From Centrapalus pauciflorus (taxonomy: Eukaryota > Streptophyta > Magnoliopsida > Asterales > Asteraceae), in contig JAANYP010002079.1 of the NCBI GenBank assembly GCA_020465985.1, positions 197,440 to 261,439 on the forward strand: a DNA stretch of 64,000 nt, given 5' to 3'. The stretch's first letter is position 1. Each line of letters starts with the position of its first letter. A program made the translations under genes and the position numbers. A model generated the notes under the pieces. It did no database searches. It was not told the DNA's origin and saw only the letters and a program-made list of their open reading frames with translations. Below, in pieces: positions 10,759-23,775 of this stretch.

Positions 10759-12615
10759 CTGTCTGAGCCAGAATTCGCACTTAGAGAATTTTGCGTAGAG
10801 TCTTTCCTTTCTCAATAACTCTAGCAATTGACGTAGATGATCAACATGATCAGCCTCCATTTTGGAGTAACTCAGGATATCATCTATGAATACGATAACT
10901 GACTTATCCAGCATTGGTCTGCACACGTGATTCATGAGATCCATGAACGCCGCTGGTGCATTCGTTAAACCGAAAGGCATTACGAGAAATTCGTAATGAC
11001 CGTATCTTGTTCGGAAGGCTGTCTTCGGAATATCCTCATCTCTTACCTTCAGTTGATGATACCCAGAACGAAGATCAATTTTAGAGAAATAACTTGCTCC
11101 GTGTAGTTGATGAAATAAATCATCAATCCTGGGCAGAGGATATTTGTTCAACTCACGGTAGTCGATGCACATATGGAGAGTTCCGTATTTCTTCTTAACG
11201 AATAAGACAGGTGCACCCCACGGAGATAAACTAGGTCGGATAAAACGTTTCTCTAACAGATCTTGCAATTGCTTTGACATTTCCTGCATCTCTGCAGGCG
11301 CAAGTCTATAGGGAGCTTTAGCGATGGGAGCCGCACCAGGAACTAAGTCAATTCCAAATTCAACTTGTCGTTCCGGTGGCACTCCAGAGATATCATTAGG
11401 GAATACGTCTAGGAACTCACAGACGATAGGAATATCAGAGATGGATTTCTTGTTATCTTCAGAAACAGTTTCAGATGAGACAAAACCTAGATATGATTCG
11501 TGACCCTTAGATAAATATTTACGCGCTTTCTCAATAGATATGAAGCAGTGAGCACCTTTTCGCTTGTCGCCTTTGATTTCTAATACTCGGCCGTCTGAAG
11601 ACTTGATCATGATGATTCGGCGGTTGCAGACGATTGTAGCTTCGTTGTTCGTTAACCAGTCCATGCCGATGATGACATCGAACTCTTTTAATGGAATCGG
11701 GATAAGATCAAGGTTGAACACAATGTCATTGACAAGCAGAGTGCAATTACAATATACTGAATCAGCCATAACGTAACTGTTACTGGCCGTCTCAATATCA
11801 AGTACTACGGGAAGCTTGGATGGAGATTTAGATAATCTTTGTGCAAAAGAAGTCGATATGAAGGAACGACTAGCACCAGAATCGAATAATACGCGAGCAG
11901 GGATTGAGTTAAGTAAAAACATACCCGTAACCACATCAGGGGTTTCTCTCGCTTCCTCTGCTGTTATCTGAAAGACTCGAGTCCTGGTAGTTGGAGTTGC
12001 AGCTGAACTTTTCATTGTAGAACCTCCAGCTGATGATTGTGATTGACCTCGTTGTCCACTACGACATTGATACATAAAGTGTCCGCGCTTTCTGCATTTT
12101 GCACATCCAAGTCCTCGCTGGGGACACTCTTCACTGCTGTGGCCGATTCTACTACATGCATAACAAGTTACATCATCGGGATTGCACATTCCCGTGTGTG
12201 ATTTTCTGCATCTTTTACAATATCGGGGTTCATTCGTGAGGGAATAAGCTTGGACTTTCTGTGGTGAGCTGTACTGCTGAGATTGCTGGGATTGAGACTT
12301 GTTTGGCTTAAAGAATCTGCCGAATCGTTGCTTCTTTGGAGGAAAAGGACATGTCGGGTTTGTTGATGGAGCATAGAGTTGATCGCTATACTCTAGGTAT
12401 CCCCTCTCGATCTGTCTAGCCGCTTCAACCATTTCTAGGTAACTCTTATACTTTATCGCGCTCATTGGGTGTCGATATCTCGGGTTAAGCCCTCCACGGA
12501 ATCGATTCATCTTTCTTTCTTCAGTGGCTACTTGGTACGAGGAATAGCCACAAAGCTGCGAGAATTCATGCTCGTACTCATCTACAGTCTTGGTTCCCTG
12601 AGTTAACTGCGTCAA
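10759..12615 (-). CDS. gag C-terminus, protease and RT of Ty3/gypsy #2 (long open frame)
   Basis: An open frame of about 620 codons. From its start: capsid C-terminus (TKTVDEYEHEFSQLCGYSSY, FRGGLNPRYRHPM), a Q/S-rich linker, zinc knuckles (CKRC...H...C; CYACSRIGHSSEEC; CAKCRKRGHFMYQC), then protease with an intact VLFDSGASRSF and GMDWL. Reverse transcriptase follows (RQVEFGIDLVPGAAPIAKAP, SPWGAPVLFVKKK, SKIDLRSGYHQLKV, YGHYEFLVMPFGLTNAPAAF) with the catalytic FIDDI. It ends at the intron-like insert. The ATG at 12615 is only the first after an upstream stop. A few codons between RELNK and YPLPRID seem to be missing compared with the siblings. It is the best preserved pol segment here. Confidence 0.9.
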
Positions 12616-13164
12616 TTAAACCTCCATCTTGTCTCGTTGATCAACAGGACAATATTTCACATTGAACATATCTAGGAACTGGTCCCACTCTAAAGTCTGT
12701 ATGACTTCCTCGCCATAAATACTTCTCTGGGTTTTCCACCAGGCACGGGCAGCACCAACAAACAGCGCAGATGCATAACTTACTTTCTTTGATTCTAAAC
12801 AATCAGATATCCTGAAGATTTCTTCAGTGTGACTAATCCAATCCATCGCCTAAATTGGATTAACTGTACCCTCAAAGTTCAGGGCACTGCTAGCTTTGAA
12901 ATCTTTAAACTTACAGCCTTTTGGCTGTTCAATTTGGGTTTCAGGGTTCGAGTTATCAGATTCAGATTCATTATTCTGGACTTGATTATCTTTTCTATTA
13001 TTCTTTTTATCAACGCGTCTTTTTGCTTCGGCCTCATCTCTAGCCTGAAGCTGTTCTTGCATATACTTATTTTGTTGTTCAGAATGTTGGGCTAATAGTT
13101 GTTGCATCATTTCAAACATTTGCTGGGGAGTCATGTTGTTGGGAATGTCACCTGATCCTGACAT
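12616..13164 (-). pseudogene. gag N-terminus of Ty3/gypsy #2 (two stops)
   Basis: The likely Gag start is the ATG at 13164 (MSGSGDIPNNMTPQQMFEMM), followed by a Q/E/K-rich, coiled-coil-like segment to a stop at about 12848. The frame continues with MDWISHTEEIFRISDCLESK and ARAWWKTQRSIYGEE, typical of retrotransposon Gag, to a stop after DKMEV at about 12616. Without those two stops it joins the long frame below 12615. Confidence 0.85.
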
Positions 13165-13346
13165 CTTTACTGAAAATTAAAATCATTTAACTATCAGTAT
13201 ATAGACTTAGATCTATGTACCCTTTTTCCCATCCTAATAGTCTGTACATCCTATCTCAGTTCAAACCACATAAATGATTGATACATATGTATTGCTTCAG
13301 TTTTAGACCAAGTATTACACACGCAATACTTGATTCACTCAAACTA

Positions 13347-13361
13347 TGGGCTCTGATACCA
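13347..13361 (-). other. Primer binding site of Ty3/gypsy #2
   Basis: The minus strand reads TGGTATCAGAGCCCA, a 15-base match to the initiator tRNA-Met 3' end, three bases from the LTR edge at 13365. It fixes the minus orientation. Confidence 0.94.
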
Positions 13362-13364
13362 TCA

Positions 13365-14596
13365 TGTGAAGACCACTCCTTACGGGGCAGTCCTCAGAGT
13401 CTAGTTCCCACATCATGCAACACGATTCCAATCATAACTAAGATAGAGTGATTAAGATGCAGAATTATAAATTACAAGTACAAACATATTAAGATTAAGT
13501 TTAATACAGATTAAAATTTTCAAATTAAACTTATAAAGGGCACAAGTCTAATCTAATTCATGTCATCATATAATCAAGATAAATCTACCCACACCACCAG
13601 ATTGTCATCTTCCAATCAGTACCAAAGGGGTTTGCTGAGTAGAGGTCTATGAAAACTTCTGTCTTGATCTTGTAAGACCTAAGAACTAGGTCCAGCAGGT
13701 GAATTTCCTTTGTCTTTTCCTGTAAAAATGTAAACAGCAATTGTAAGCAACGCTTGGTGAGAATATAGATTTTCAGATTACATGCATTATCAAGCGGATC
13801 ATGGGTCTAGCGTGATATATCTTGACTGCCGCTACAGCCACTCATGATTGAGACATAGTAGTCATAGAGTCGGATGATGTTCTAGCCACGCTCACCCTTA
13901 AATTGTGGGGATCAGCCACATACTGGCCTAGCTACCATTAAATCAACATGGCGGAACATCGGAGTATCATACCAAGTTCAATAGAACTGGTGAAATAGCA
14001 TGGTCTAGAACAATAGACCGTCAATGCTAATCATCTTAAGCTGAATCGATATGTCAAAGGTGTGAGCAATAGTGAAAGCATAAGTTATCAAAGTCATGAT
14101 AGCAATAATCTCATAGCAATATTTGAAATGTACTGTAAATTCAACGTCATGCGAAATGATAAATCAAATAGCTATCATGATCCACCGGGCATCACCGAAC
14201 CATGGTGAGCACAGGTCACAATCCAGCTGATCATATATGAATGTCAAATTAATCTATGATCAACAATATGTCTCAACCGGAAATCTCGAATGTAGAGCTG
14301 AATATCTATAACTCACAGGTTTGGGGTCTTTATCAAGCAGATTTATAATCCACCACCTGAGTTATCCCAGGATTTTATCTTTGATCTTTGTCAATCTGTT
14401 CTCTGGCTTTTCTTTTCAAATCAGTGACCCGCTTTCAATATCTTTAGATCTTTTTAAAATTCTTTGTTCAGATTTAGCTGAACCTGTTCAAAATCATTCA
14501 TGGCAAGAACATTTTAGGTCTAATTATTTATCTGATTTGATTCTGACAACTGATATCTTCTCAATCATTTTGTTCATTTCCTTTGTTTCTTTGAAT

Positions 14597-14670
<74 letters not shown>

Positions 14671-15782
14671 TGTTGCTTTATTCATAATCTTTCATCATAA
14701 ATTCATGTGTATTGTAATTGTAAAATATCAATTATTTATGATCTAATTTATCAAAATAGGACAATCGGATTCGGACCATCCTGATTGGTCATTCGAAGTG
14801 AGCATCCGAAATGTTGGAAGTTCGGACCACTTTCCCATCTGAATTAAGCATCCGAAATAGGGTACCATCCGAATTGAACATGTGGCCCGAAATGGCACCA
14901 TCCGAAATGGGCGCTTCATCCGAATTCGGGTCTTAACCGAATTCGGATCCCATACTCATAAATTTTCTAGAAATGTTCTTGGTGTTCTATGTCATATTCA
15001 TAAGGGTTTTTACTTAAAATTCACTAAACCCATTTTCTGTAACATGCAATGTAATATATTGTTATATTATCATTATTAGAGTGTTTTTACACAATTTTCC
15101 CTTATCAAAAACACCATAATTTAATCAAGATTGTCCAAAATTCATATTTTTGTCAAGAACACATTTTTTTACCAAAAATCTCAGATTTCTTCTTTATTTT
15201 AGTGATCCAAGCCACAATTTTTGTTTCTATGACTTCAATATACTTAAATACATGATTCGTACCCATTTAATCTAACATGCAACCTGAAATTTCATATTAT
15301 AATTCTTAAGTTTCGGTTTTTCATTAAAACCGAACCAAACTCATAAAATTTCAAAATTTAAAGAGTTATTACCTTGATTCTTTGTTGATTGATGATACTT
15401 GTAACTTCTTTCGGCTTCAATTCTTTAATTATTGCAAGAATTAAAGAATTCTTGTTGATTTTGTGAAATGGCCGTAAGTTTTAGAGAGAAGGAAGAGAGA
15501 GAGAGAGAAATTTTCTTAATTGTATGTTAAATGACATTAAAACCATTAATTTGGTTTATATATATATATATATCAACTTTGATAATTTGACAACTTTAAC
15601 CCCCCTACACTTTTGTATTTTACATCTTTTTTTAATTTAATCATCTTTAATAATTTATAACATAAATATAATTTAATTAACTAATCTCATACTTAATTAA
15701 ATTACAAGACAAATAATGTAATTAAATTACATTATTGGATCAAACACAGAAATTAAGTTCAGTTGAAAGCTAGGTTGTTTCA
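13365..15782 (-). repeat. 5' LTR of Ty3/gypsy #2
   Basis: Partner of 6035-8499, 2418 bp. It begins TGTGAAGACC on the + strand and ends GGTTGTTTCA, where one T replaces the A of the other copy. It contains (TA)n at 14601-14668 and the ATCCGAA cluster. Confidence 0.94.
14601..14668. repeat. (TA)n microsatellite in the 5' LTR of #2
   Basis: Sixty-eight bases of pure TA, at the same place as the tract in the partner LTR. Confidence 0.97.
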
Positions 15783-16841
<1,059 letters not shown>

Positions 16842-17139
16842 AGCATCGTGTTTGAAGACGAATCCAATGAATTGGATGAAGATGCGTCGTGTTTGTTTAA
16901 ATTTTATAATTTAGGAAGTGTATCAATTTACTTTATTTAGCATTTATTGTGTAATTATTTGATTCAATCTTCAATTAACATAAAATTAGAATTTATTTGA
17001 CTAGATATATTATTTTCCCAAAATACTCTTATGCATACAAAATACGTGCATCGCGTGATGCACCATGATCATTTAATCTAAGCGCTATGATTGGTTCTTT
17101 TTTGGTTCTCGATGGATATGGTTCCCCATAGAACCTGAC
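16842..17139. mobile_element. Right end of a GGTTC-ended element (copy 1; rest left of the window)
   Basis: The sequence following Ty3/gypsy #1 matches the right part of 53525-59612: the GATGAAGATGCGTCGTGTTT motif, the AT-rich stretch with TTTAGCATTTATTG, and the terminal block ending CCCATAGAACCTGAC at 17139. In both copies a (CA)n and/or (TA)n microsatellite follows. Gypsy #1 therefore landed inside this element. The class is uncertain; TA-microsatellite-associated elements such as rice Micron are the nearest idea I have. Confidence 0.6.
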
Positions 17140-17157
17140 CACACACACACACACACA

Positions 17158-17201
<44 letters not shown>
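17140..17201. repeat. (CA)n-(TA)n microsatellite
   Basis: ACACAC repeats pass into TA repeats, and (TG)n follows at 17203-17216, so the whole is roughly self-complementary. Confidence 0.95.
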
Positions 17202-17203
<2 letters not shown>

Positions 17204-17204
<1 letters not shown>

Positions 17205-17744
17205 GTGTGTGTGTGTTCACAAAACAGAGACAAAAATTACTCAACACTAAGAAGAAACAAAAACACTAATACTTTCCATTAAACCCTAAAAGTAATCGGT
17301 CAATGACAAAACCTAATTACAAGAATAATTTCGCACTACAAGAAAATACACACAGTGATTTATACCAATAGGTATAAACACCCCCTCACCTAAACTATTA
17401 CAACACAAAGAAAAACAAACATGAAGAATACAAGAACTAAATCAACAACTTGCAAACTAGAAGATGATATACAAGAACAGAATCTATAACCAACAAGCAA
17501 AGAAGACGATAAACAATAACCTAGAAAATGAACGCTTGCAACTACCTTTTCCAGTTAAGCCAACAACTCTTCAACTCCTTGCCCATGAAGAAGAAAAACG
17601 ATAAGACGACCCAGAAGCGAACAGAAGTTCACATATCATCCCTTCTTGGGAGGAAAAGAAAATATCCCTAACTAACATGAAGAGTAAAACCGGACAGGAT
17701 GATCCACAAGAAACCCCAAAAGACTCAATTGGAAAAATGATTAT
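17204..17744. other. No gene; AT-rich DNA with a lone CACTA end at 17334
   Basis: Only noncoding A/C-rich sequence is visible. CACTACAAGAAAATA at 17334 is the same terminus as the CACTA elements at 51704 and 63452. I find no matching inverted end nearby, so it may be a truncated element whose partner was deleted. Confidence 0.45.
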
Positions 17745-18046
17745 TGTGAATTCATATTTTTAGCAATTCATTCAACATTTAAACAATCATATGAACATTA
17801 ATCATCAACACATAAAACCGAATGCTTTCATTAAGAGTTGAGAGAATATTACATTGATGTTCTTGAACAATCTTGCACAACACTTCTTCTCTCAACATGC
17901 ATTCATGTGTATGTCACTTCTAATTCGTACATCAACAGTCCAACTCACACCTATTTATACTCAATTACAACTATTGAGTATAACATAACGAACCCTGAAC
18001 TTTTACAAATTAATTGTTTTTGACTCTTTATAATTTGTACCCAACA
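17745..18046 (-). repeat. Copia (Sirevirus-like) LTR fragment
   Basis: Read on the minus strand it starts TGTTGGGTACAAATT directly after a purine-rich AGAGGGAGAT tract, the LTR/PPT arrangement of Sireviruses. A TATAAATA box lies inside (minus strand, about 17950). The distal end is placed at a TGTGAA on the + strand and is approximate. Confidence 0.5.
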
Positions 18047-18828
18047 ATCTCCCTCTTAGAGATGAAAACAATTTTCAATTAAAAATCTACTCAGGGAATT
18101 TCAACACTTTTTCTTGAATCTTCTTCTTTTCTTTGATCTCTTAATCTTTTGATAAAAGCTTCTTCTTTATTGTCTCTCTCTGATCTTCACATCTCTTCTT
18201 CTCTGAATTTCTCTTTTCTTGTAAGCACACTCCCCCTTGAATCATGAAGAGCTTTTGATTCTCTCCCTTTATCAATAGTCTTGATATGTTGTTGCAATTA
18301 TCTTCAGTTGTCTTCAAACTACTCAACAGTTGTCTCTGAAATTCGGCTTTTTCTCCCCCTCATGATGATCATAAAAATTATGAGCATCATGTAAAATCTG
18401 CAGAGACAAAAATGCAATGAATTTACTTTAGATGAAATACAACAACAAATACAACTCTGAAATATGACAAATTTATTCTCTCCCCCTCAAACTGATATAA
18501 TCTCTCCCCTTATTCTAAACAAAGATCTCACTCCCTCTCAAATGAATACTCTTTATTTACAAAAAGAAACAAATCTTTTCAACTTGGGAGAATGAAACAA
18601 ATTCATTTGTGAAATTATGAGTCCAGTTCCACATAGGATTCCTGTTTGCACAATAGACATAATCTATATGACCTACGTTCAGCGCTGGCGTAATGTTAAC
18701 ACTGGTAGGATTTCCAAATAATCATCATGAAATCCTTTAACATGAAAGAATCACTCTTATTTGTTCCGACTTAGTCACTTTGGACTAGCAAACTATAGTC
18801 ACACAGACTGTTAGACTCGATGTGTCCT
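18047..18828 (-). mobile_element. Sirevirus-like 3' internal region with multiple polypurine tracts
   Basis: The + strand shows repeated CTCCCCC(T)-type blocks (about 18047, 18228, 18350, 18480, 18505), that is, several AGGGGGAG tracts on the minus strand. Multiple polypurine tracts before the 3' LTR are a recognised Sirevirus feature. No convincing coding sequence remains. The right side is cut by the LTR at 18829. Confidence 0.5.
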
Positions 18829-19956
18829 TGTTAGGCACAAAAAGGCCTCAGTCAAACCTGTTCTACATCTGAGAGGGAGATTTTATAATCAAACCTGTTG
18901 ATGCATTTGAAGGTTGAATTTAAGGCCTGTTATATGCCTTATTGAAACCTGAAAATGATTTGCAATATCAGTCTAAAGCTGTTCTATATGTTGCATGTGT
19001 TGCAACTAAGACAGTTTGTCCAAGCTGCTCTGTCTGCTGAACAGGCTGGACATAAACTGTCTACGCTGCTCTACACTGTTGAGCAGCTTGGGCATTTTTA
19101 AAAAGTGTTCTGTTCTTTGTGAACAGAACCTGTTCTTTGTGAACAGGCTAAACACTTTATGGAATATGTTTCCAAGTCATCATGTATTGTTTTTTGACTA
19201 CAAGATCAGTTTACAAAGTCGAAGACAAAGTGGAAAACAGAACTGCTCAGCCTGCCCAAGCTGTTCTGTAACATGAAGACAAAAGGTTATTTGAAAAAGG
19301 GTGACAGACCTTTTTCTTATATCAAAATAGGCCTTTACAAGGAAGAAAGACGCAAAGTTGACATTCCTAAATTAGTTAAAGGCAATGCAACAGTAGACAA
19401 AGTAAAAAGACAAAAGTTCTGCACATGTGAAGACAAGTCTGCTTTTCAGAAAAGTGCAGAAAAGGTTATGTTGTCTTTTCAACAAGACTTCTCCTTTTCA
19501 TTCCGTCCAATGAAGATGTTTCTCTTAGATCCTCTAAGTGATTATAAAAGGAAGCTTCTAAGGTCAGAAAGAAGTGTGAAGAAAGCTAAGTGCTGAAACC
19601 CAAGAGTGAACGAGCAAGTGTGTTTTCATGCATGCAAGCCTGCTTGTGTAATACAGTTTCTTTGTGTCTAAGCTGTCCTACATAAGCTGTCCCTCTGAGT
19701 CTTGTAAACACAGTGAGTGCTTCTTAGTGAGTGTATTCATTGTATACTAGTTTGAGTCTGTCTTAGACTAGTAAGCATACTGTTGTATCTGTCATCTCAG
19801 CTTGAACTATTTCGCATTCAAGCTTGTTTGTAATTAACAAATTGTTGATAATACATACAAACATTGAGAAAATAGTGTGTAGTTTTTAAATTGCTGTATT
19901 CACCCCCCCCTCTACAGCTTATAACTATATACTTTGGGAACCTCTCGGGACCTACA
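18829..19956 (+). repeat. Solo or truncated copia-type LTR, 1.13 kb (family L1)
   Basis: TG...CA ends: TGTTAGGCACAAAAAGG ... GGGACCTACA. The same family is inverted at 42458-43573 and fragmentary at 32335-32675. A C-rich tract (about 19903-19912) followed by CTCTACAG near the 3' end resembles Sirevirus-type LTRs. A TATAAAAG box is at 19543. The flanking 5-mers do not match, so this is not a clean solo LTR; it may be a remnant LTR after deletion of the rest of the element. Confidence 0.75.
19543..19550 (+). promoter_or_regulatory. TATA box of the L1 LTR
   Basis: TATAAAAG in the middle of the LTR, with an equivalent TTTTATA on the opposite strand in the inverted copy near 42870. It probably marks the U3/R promoter; start-site position is inferred. 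Confidence 0.45.
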
Positions 19957-21256
19957 ACAATCATTCATTATCTTGTATGAGGTAATACTCCATTCCTTAA
20001 TAAATTGAAGGTAATGAAATTCATTATACTTGTCACTTGATTTTGTCTTTAAATGGATAACTATATATGTGTGATCCATACCCTATCCACCCATCACTAT
20101 CCTACCCAACCCAAACCTTCCCCCTACAACCCTAACACATCCTACCACAGCCACCCACCCCCATACCCACCAACCCATCTTAATTTATCTAACCTACCCA
20201 CCTTACCCTACCCCACCTAATCCTATCCATCCTAACCTACTCACCCATTTTACCATATCTTACCTTACCTTCCACCCACTTATCTACCATATCTTAGCTT
20301 ACCTTTACCATCCCCACCCTCACCTACCTTGTTCACTTTAACCCCCTACTCACCATTCCCTTGTCTTCCACCTACTTACCTATGCTACTTATCCTGAACC
20401 CCACACACCTTATCCTATCTTAAGTTTATCCTACCTACCCACACTAACACATCCTAACCCATCTTACCCTACCATCATCCACTCATCCTATGCATCCTAA
20501 GCCCACCGACGCACCTTACCCTGTTCTACCATGTGTTCCACCCATTTACCTACCTACCCTACCTTACCTTACCTTACCTACCACATCACATTCTACCATA
20601 CCATACCATACACCACCCTAACCTACACCTCACCCACCCAACCATATCTCACCATGCCTTGCATCCTTTTATTTTCAATTCCTTACCCTAACTTAACCCA
20701 ACCTAACCTAACCTCACATACCTTACCTTACCCCATCCCACCTTATCTTATCCTGCAAAGCACACCACACCACACCCTACCCTACCTTACCAACCCTATT
20801 CTACCCTTCATGTCTACTCTCCTTACCTACCAAACTCTACTAACCTCATTTCATGCCATCCTATATGCAGCAATTATAATGATTAATTAATCATAACCAA
20901 GCAACAACAATGTAATAATATCTATTATCATTCTTTAACATTATCATTACCATTACCATTCCCTTCTTTTGTTTCAATCAAGCACCCTCTAAGAATGATT
21001 ATTAGATCAGTATGTTATAATTAGAAAAAAAAATGCATTATAGGTTTTTGGATTATGTTGCTTAATAATTGATTATTTGCGTTTAGAATAATCCTACTAC
21101 ACTTTTTCAAAAGATAGAAAAATATAGTTTATTTGCTTAATAATTTATTTTACATGCTAAAACGTAAATCCGAACACTTTAAAAACTAATTATTTGATTA
21201 TTGTGATAGCAAATATCAGAAGTTAAACTAAACACTAAATTTCCAATAAAGATTTA
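19957..21256. repeat. Repeat A, left part (paralogue of 39950-41228)
   Basis: Starting ACAATCATTCATTATC, this segment aligns base for base, with moderate divergence, to 39966 onward. It includes a pyrimidine-rich tract and the following AATGATTAATTA...CATTACCATT section. It is interrupted at 21256 by the Harbinger element and resumes at 31811. Confidence 0.85.
20085..20870. repeat. Pyrimidine-rich degenerate CCTA/CTTACC array (copy A)
   Basis: About 780 bases of C, T and A with almost no G on the + strand, built from irregular CTTACC, CCTACC and CCAACC words. It is not a clean tandem array. Copy B is at 40085-40805. Open frames through it only reflect the lack of G-containing stop codons. 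Confidence 0.85.
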
Positions 21257-21626
21257 GGCTCCGTTTGTTTTTTTAAGTGTTTAGACGTCTAAACACTTTT
21301 TACCGTCTGTTTGATAAGATGTTAAAAAAGGTTTAAAATCTGTTTAGATAAGATTGTTTGTTTTTTAATTTAATAAAAAGTCTTATTACATACAACTTAT
21401 CAAATTTATAGTTTTTAGCATTAGAATGTTAAATTTTTTTAATTAAAATAAAATACTTTTACCTAATTAATTATTAATCTATTGACAGATTTTAAATTAT
21501 AAAATGAAAATTTAGTTTTAAGATCGTGATTAATCAATTATATTCAAAACAACTTCTTACAAATATCAACTGATTCAAATACACCAAAGCATACAAAATA
21601 AAGTTTCATAACAACTAAAAAAATAT

Positions 21627-22696
21627 TCATAATTGTCCTGCAATTTCTTCACGTAAATTAGCCATGTATTGTCGATCGGCCGTACTCCCATAATCTTGAA
21701 CTACTTGAGCCGCTGCATCCATATCACCACTTTGCACATTATCATCATCGATTCGATCATACTCAGAAAAAATCTCATTGTTTAATCCCTCCTTCCGTAT
21801 AAAATTATGAATCGCAAAACATGCAAAAACAATGTCACTTTGGACATCCAGCGAAAAAGAGGGCATTCGCTTCAAAATTGGGAAACGTGCTTTTAATACA
21901 CCAAAAGCACGTTCGATTACATTTCTGAGTTTTGCATGAGAACGATAGAATTTATCATATTTATTTATTGGATCACGACGACGAAAATCTACAAGCCAAT
22001 ATCTTACGTTGCGGTAGGGTGCCATAAATCGTATATGCGGCATCACAAAGATAATATTTATCTGGGAAAAAAAATATTAGTTACTAATATAATAATAATA
22101 AAAATATTTGTAAACATACCTAGAGGAGGTAATGGAAATCTCATAGCCGCATTTGATATAGCTTCTTTCAAGACTCTAGAATCATGTGCAGACCCTTCCC
22201 AGCCAGCAACAACATAATTAAAAATCATGTTGAAATCACAAACTGCTAAAACATTCTGATAGCAATCGCCCTTTCCTCTTGCTCTATATGCATGTTGTTC
22301 TACGACGGGAGCTACAACATGGATTAGAGTTCCGACTAGAGCACCAACCGCTCCCTACAATAAATGTAAACAAATATTATTGAAATCATAATTTACCTTG
22401 AACTTTCTTCGTAAGCGACTATGAATTCCAGTAATGTTCGGATTCGGATTGAATGAAGTAGTCACTATCACTTCTTTAGCAAACAATATCATTTTTTCCA
22501 ACACTTCATGAAAAACTTTATGAATGGTTTGTGTGGAGTGTTGAAATCTATGCTTCACCACCACGTAACGTTGATTGTGACCTACAATCATCAGAAAGAT
22601 AGCCATCTTCTCTTCAACTTCTATATGTTAACCAACCTCTTTCTTTAAAAAGACCACATAGGCGTATAAATGCATCACGTGACATACGTAACAACT
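21627..22696 (-). pseudogene. Harbinger transposase, main part (DDE_4 / HARBI1-like, broken)
   Basis: Minus strand. From the MULE junction (22696) come a helix-turn-helix-like region (RMSRDAFIRLCGLFKERG), a frameshift near 22630, then KMAIFLMIVGHNQRYVVVKH with FQHSTQTIHKVFHEVL. Two apparent GT-AG introns follow (22355-22396, only 42 nt, and 22062-22119). In the nuclease core the normal GA(L/I)DGT reads GALVGT, so the first catalytic Asp is Val. The second Asp survives in EGSAHDSRVL, and the Glu in RNVIERAFGVLKARFPILK. The C-terminus includes FACFAIHNFIRKE and ends at 21627. The transposase cuts and pastes the element; this copy is dead through the MULE, a frameshift and the D-to-V change. Confidence 0.9.
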
Positions 22697-22798
22697 GAAA
22701 TTTTTTTAGAAATGATCAAAGTTTTCAAAAAACTTTTAAAACTAATCGATTTTTTTTACAAATCTAATCACGTCGGGGTTGGGTACCCCGGCTCAATC
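22697..22798. repeat. Left terminal inverted repeat of the MULE
   Basis: Pairs with the reverse complement of 28393-28495 over about 100 bases with few differences. Further degenerate GGCCGGGGTTGGG-type copies lie just inside at 22842-22930. Confidence 0.88.
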
Positions 22799-23459
22799 AA
22801 AAATCTGGGAAGCTCTCTGCTGATGTGACTCGGATTCATCATTAGGCCGGGGTTGGGACCCCCGGCTTGATGAAATAAATTTTTTTTTGGCCGGCTATGA
22901 AAAGACATTAGGCCGGGGTTGGGTACAAAGGCTTGATGTTTAAATATTATTATTTTTTTTACTTGTAACAACTAGTATTTTTATTTCGATTATGTATTTT
23001 CGGTTATTAGTATTTTATTTCGGTTACTAGTATTTTCAAATGTTATTAGTAAACCAACAGTTAACCAAAAAACAGAAATTAAATTTAGACATATCAATAT
23101 TATTAATAATTATACGAATGATAATAAGCTAAACAATTTCAATGTATATCAATTTTGTAACTCAATTTAATTAATATTATGCGTTTATATTTCAAGTGCG
23201 ATTAATATACGAAATAATTCTTATATTCTTACTAAATTATATAAAATATATTCAATCATACTAATAAGTTAAATTAAAACATAATATGGACGTAAATTTA
23301 TTTTAACTTGTCGGTAAACGACGAGTTGTAACAGTGTTTGATGTGTTCCTTCTCGTTTTCCGATGGTTTGTGTCACCTGCTTGACGTTCGTTGATTGAAA
23401 TGTTTGGCGGGTTATTCGAGGTTGGTTCATCAGCTCATTTGAAGAAGTCACAAGTTAGA

Positions 23460-23698
23460 TTGTCTGGCACGTTCACGAAGTCATTCGCTGTACAAAAGTA
23501 GTACTATCGACCAGCATGCATCGATGAGTTTGAAGTTTGTATGACAGCCGCATCCCCACACTTGCAGGTAATTGTGGTTTTGCTAGGAAGTTGGTTACGT
23601 GTAACAGAACGAGTTGACATTGAGTAGTATGTTTTACTATTCTTTTCAATCAAAATGAAATTGTAACACGACCTGACACAACTCGCAAAGATAAGCAA
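23460..23698 (-). pseudogene. Possible GRF-type zinc finger fragment in the MULE
   Basis: Minus strand. MSTRSVTRNQLPSKTTITCK leads into CKCGDAAVIQTSNS, then HAGRYYFCTAND. The CxCG...T...GR.F..C pattern resembles GRF zinc fingers, which bind single-stranded nucleic acid. The fragment is short and soon stops. It lies between the left TIR and the PB1-like domain. It could be a coincidence of a small Cys-rich ORF. Confidence 0.4.
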
Positions 23699-23775
23699 CT
23701 TTTAATGATAATTGCATAAATAGATTAGAAATTAAATTCAATACATATTTTAGTTAGCGACGAATAAAACAACTC

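Larger units (their letters stand above)
6035..15782 (-). mobile_element. Ty3/gypsy LTR retrotransposon #2 (chromovirus), complete, nested in the LTR of #1
   Basis: A full element of about 9.75 kb on the minus strand. Long LTRs lie at 6035-8499 (3' LTR) and 13365-15782 (5' LTR). The initiator-Met PBS is next to the right LTR, and gag-pol runs right to left from 13164 to 8537. A perfect GTTTT duplication flanks it. The LTRs agree over almost their whole length apart from SSR length, a deletion of about 42 bp and scattered substitutions, so it is younger than its host #1. The chromodomain-like integrase tail and 2.4-kb LTRs suggest the Tekay/Del lineage (inference). Gag-pol carries several nonsense codons and an unusual 86-bp GT...AG insert. 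Confidence 0.95.

Noticed and set aside
19273..19596. 107-codon frame within the L1 LTR
   Set aside because: It lies inside an LTR, resembles no known protein, and the inverted LTR copy does not keep it open in the same way.
20680..20740. CCTAACC-like words suggesting interstitial telomere repeats
   Set aside because: The plant telomere unit CCCTAAA does not occur in tandem; the words are part of a wider degenerate CCTA/CTTACC vocabulary.
20531..20890. 119-codon frame rich in Pro, Thr, Tyr and Leu, and a similar one at 40465-40791
   Set aside because: They lie in the pyrimidine-rich tract, where stops are rare because G is nearly absent. No domain, and not conserved in frame between copies.
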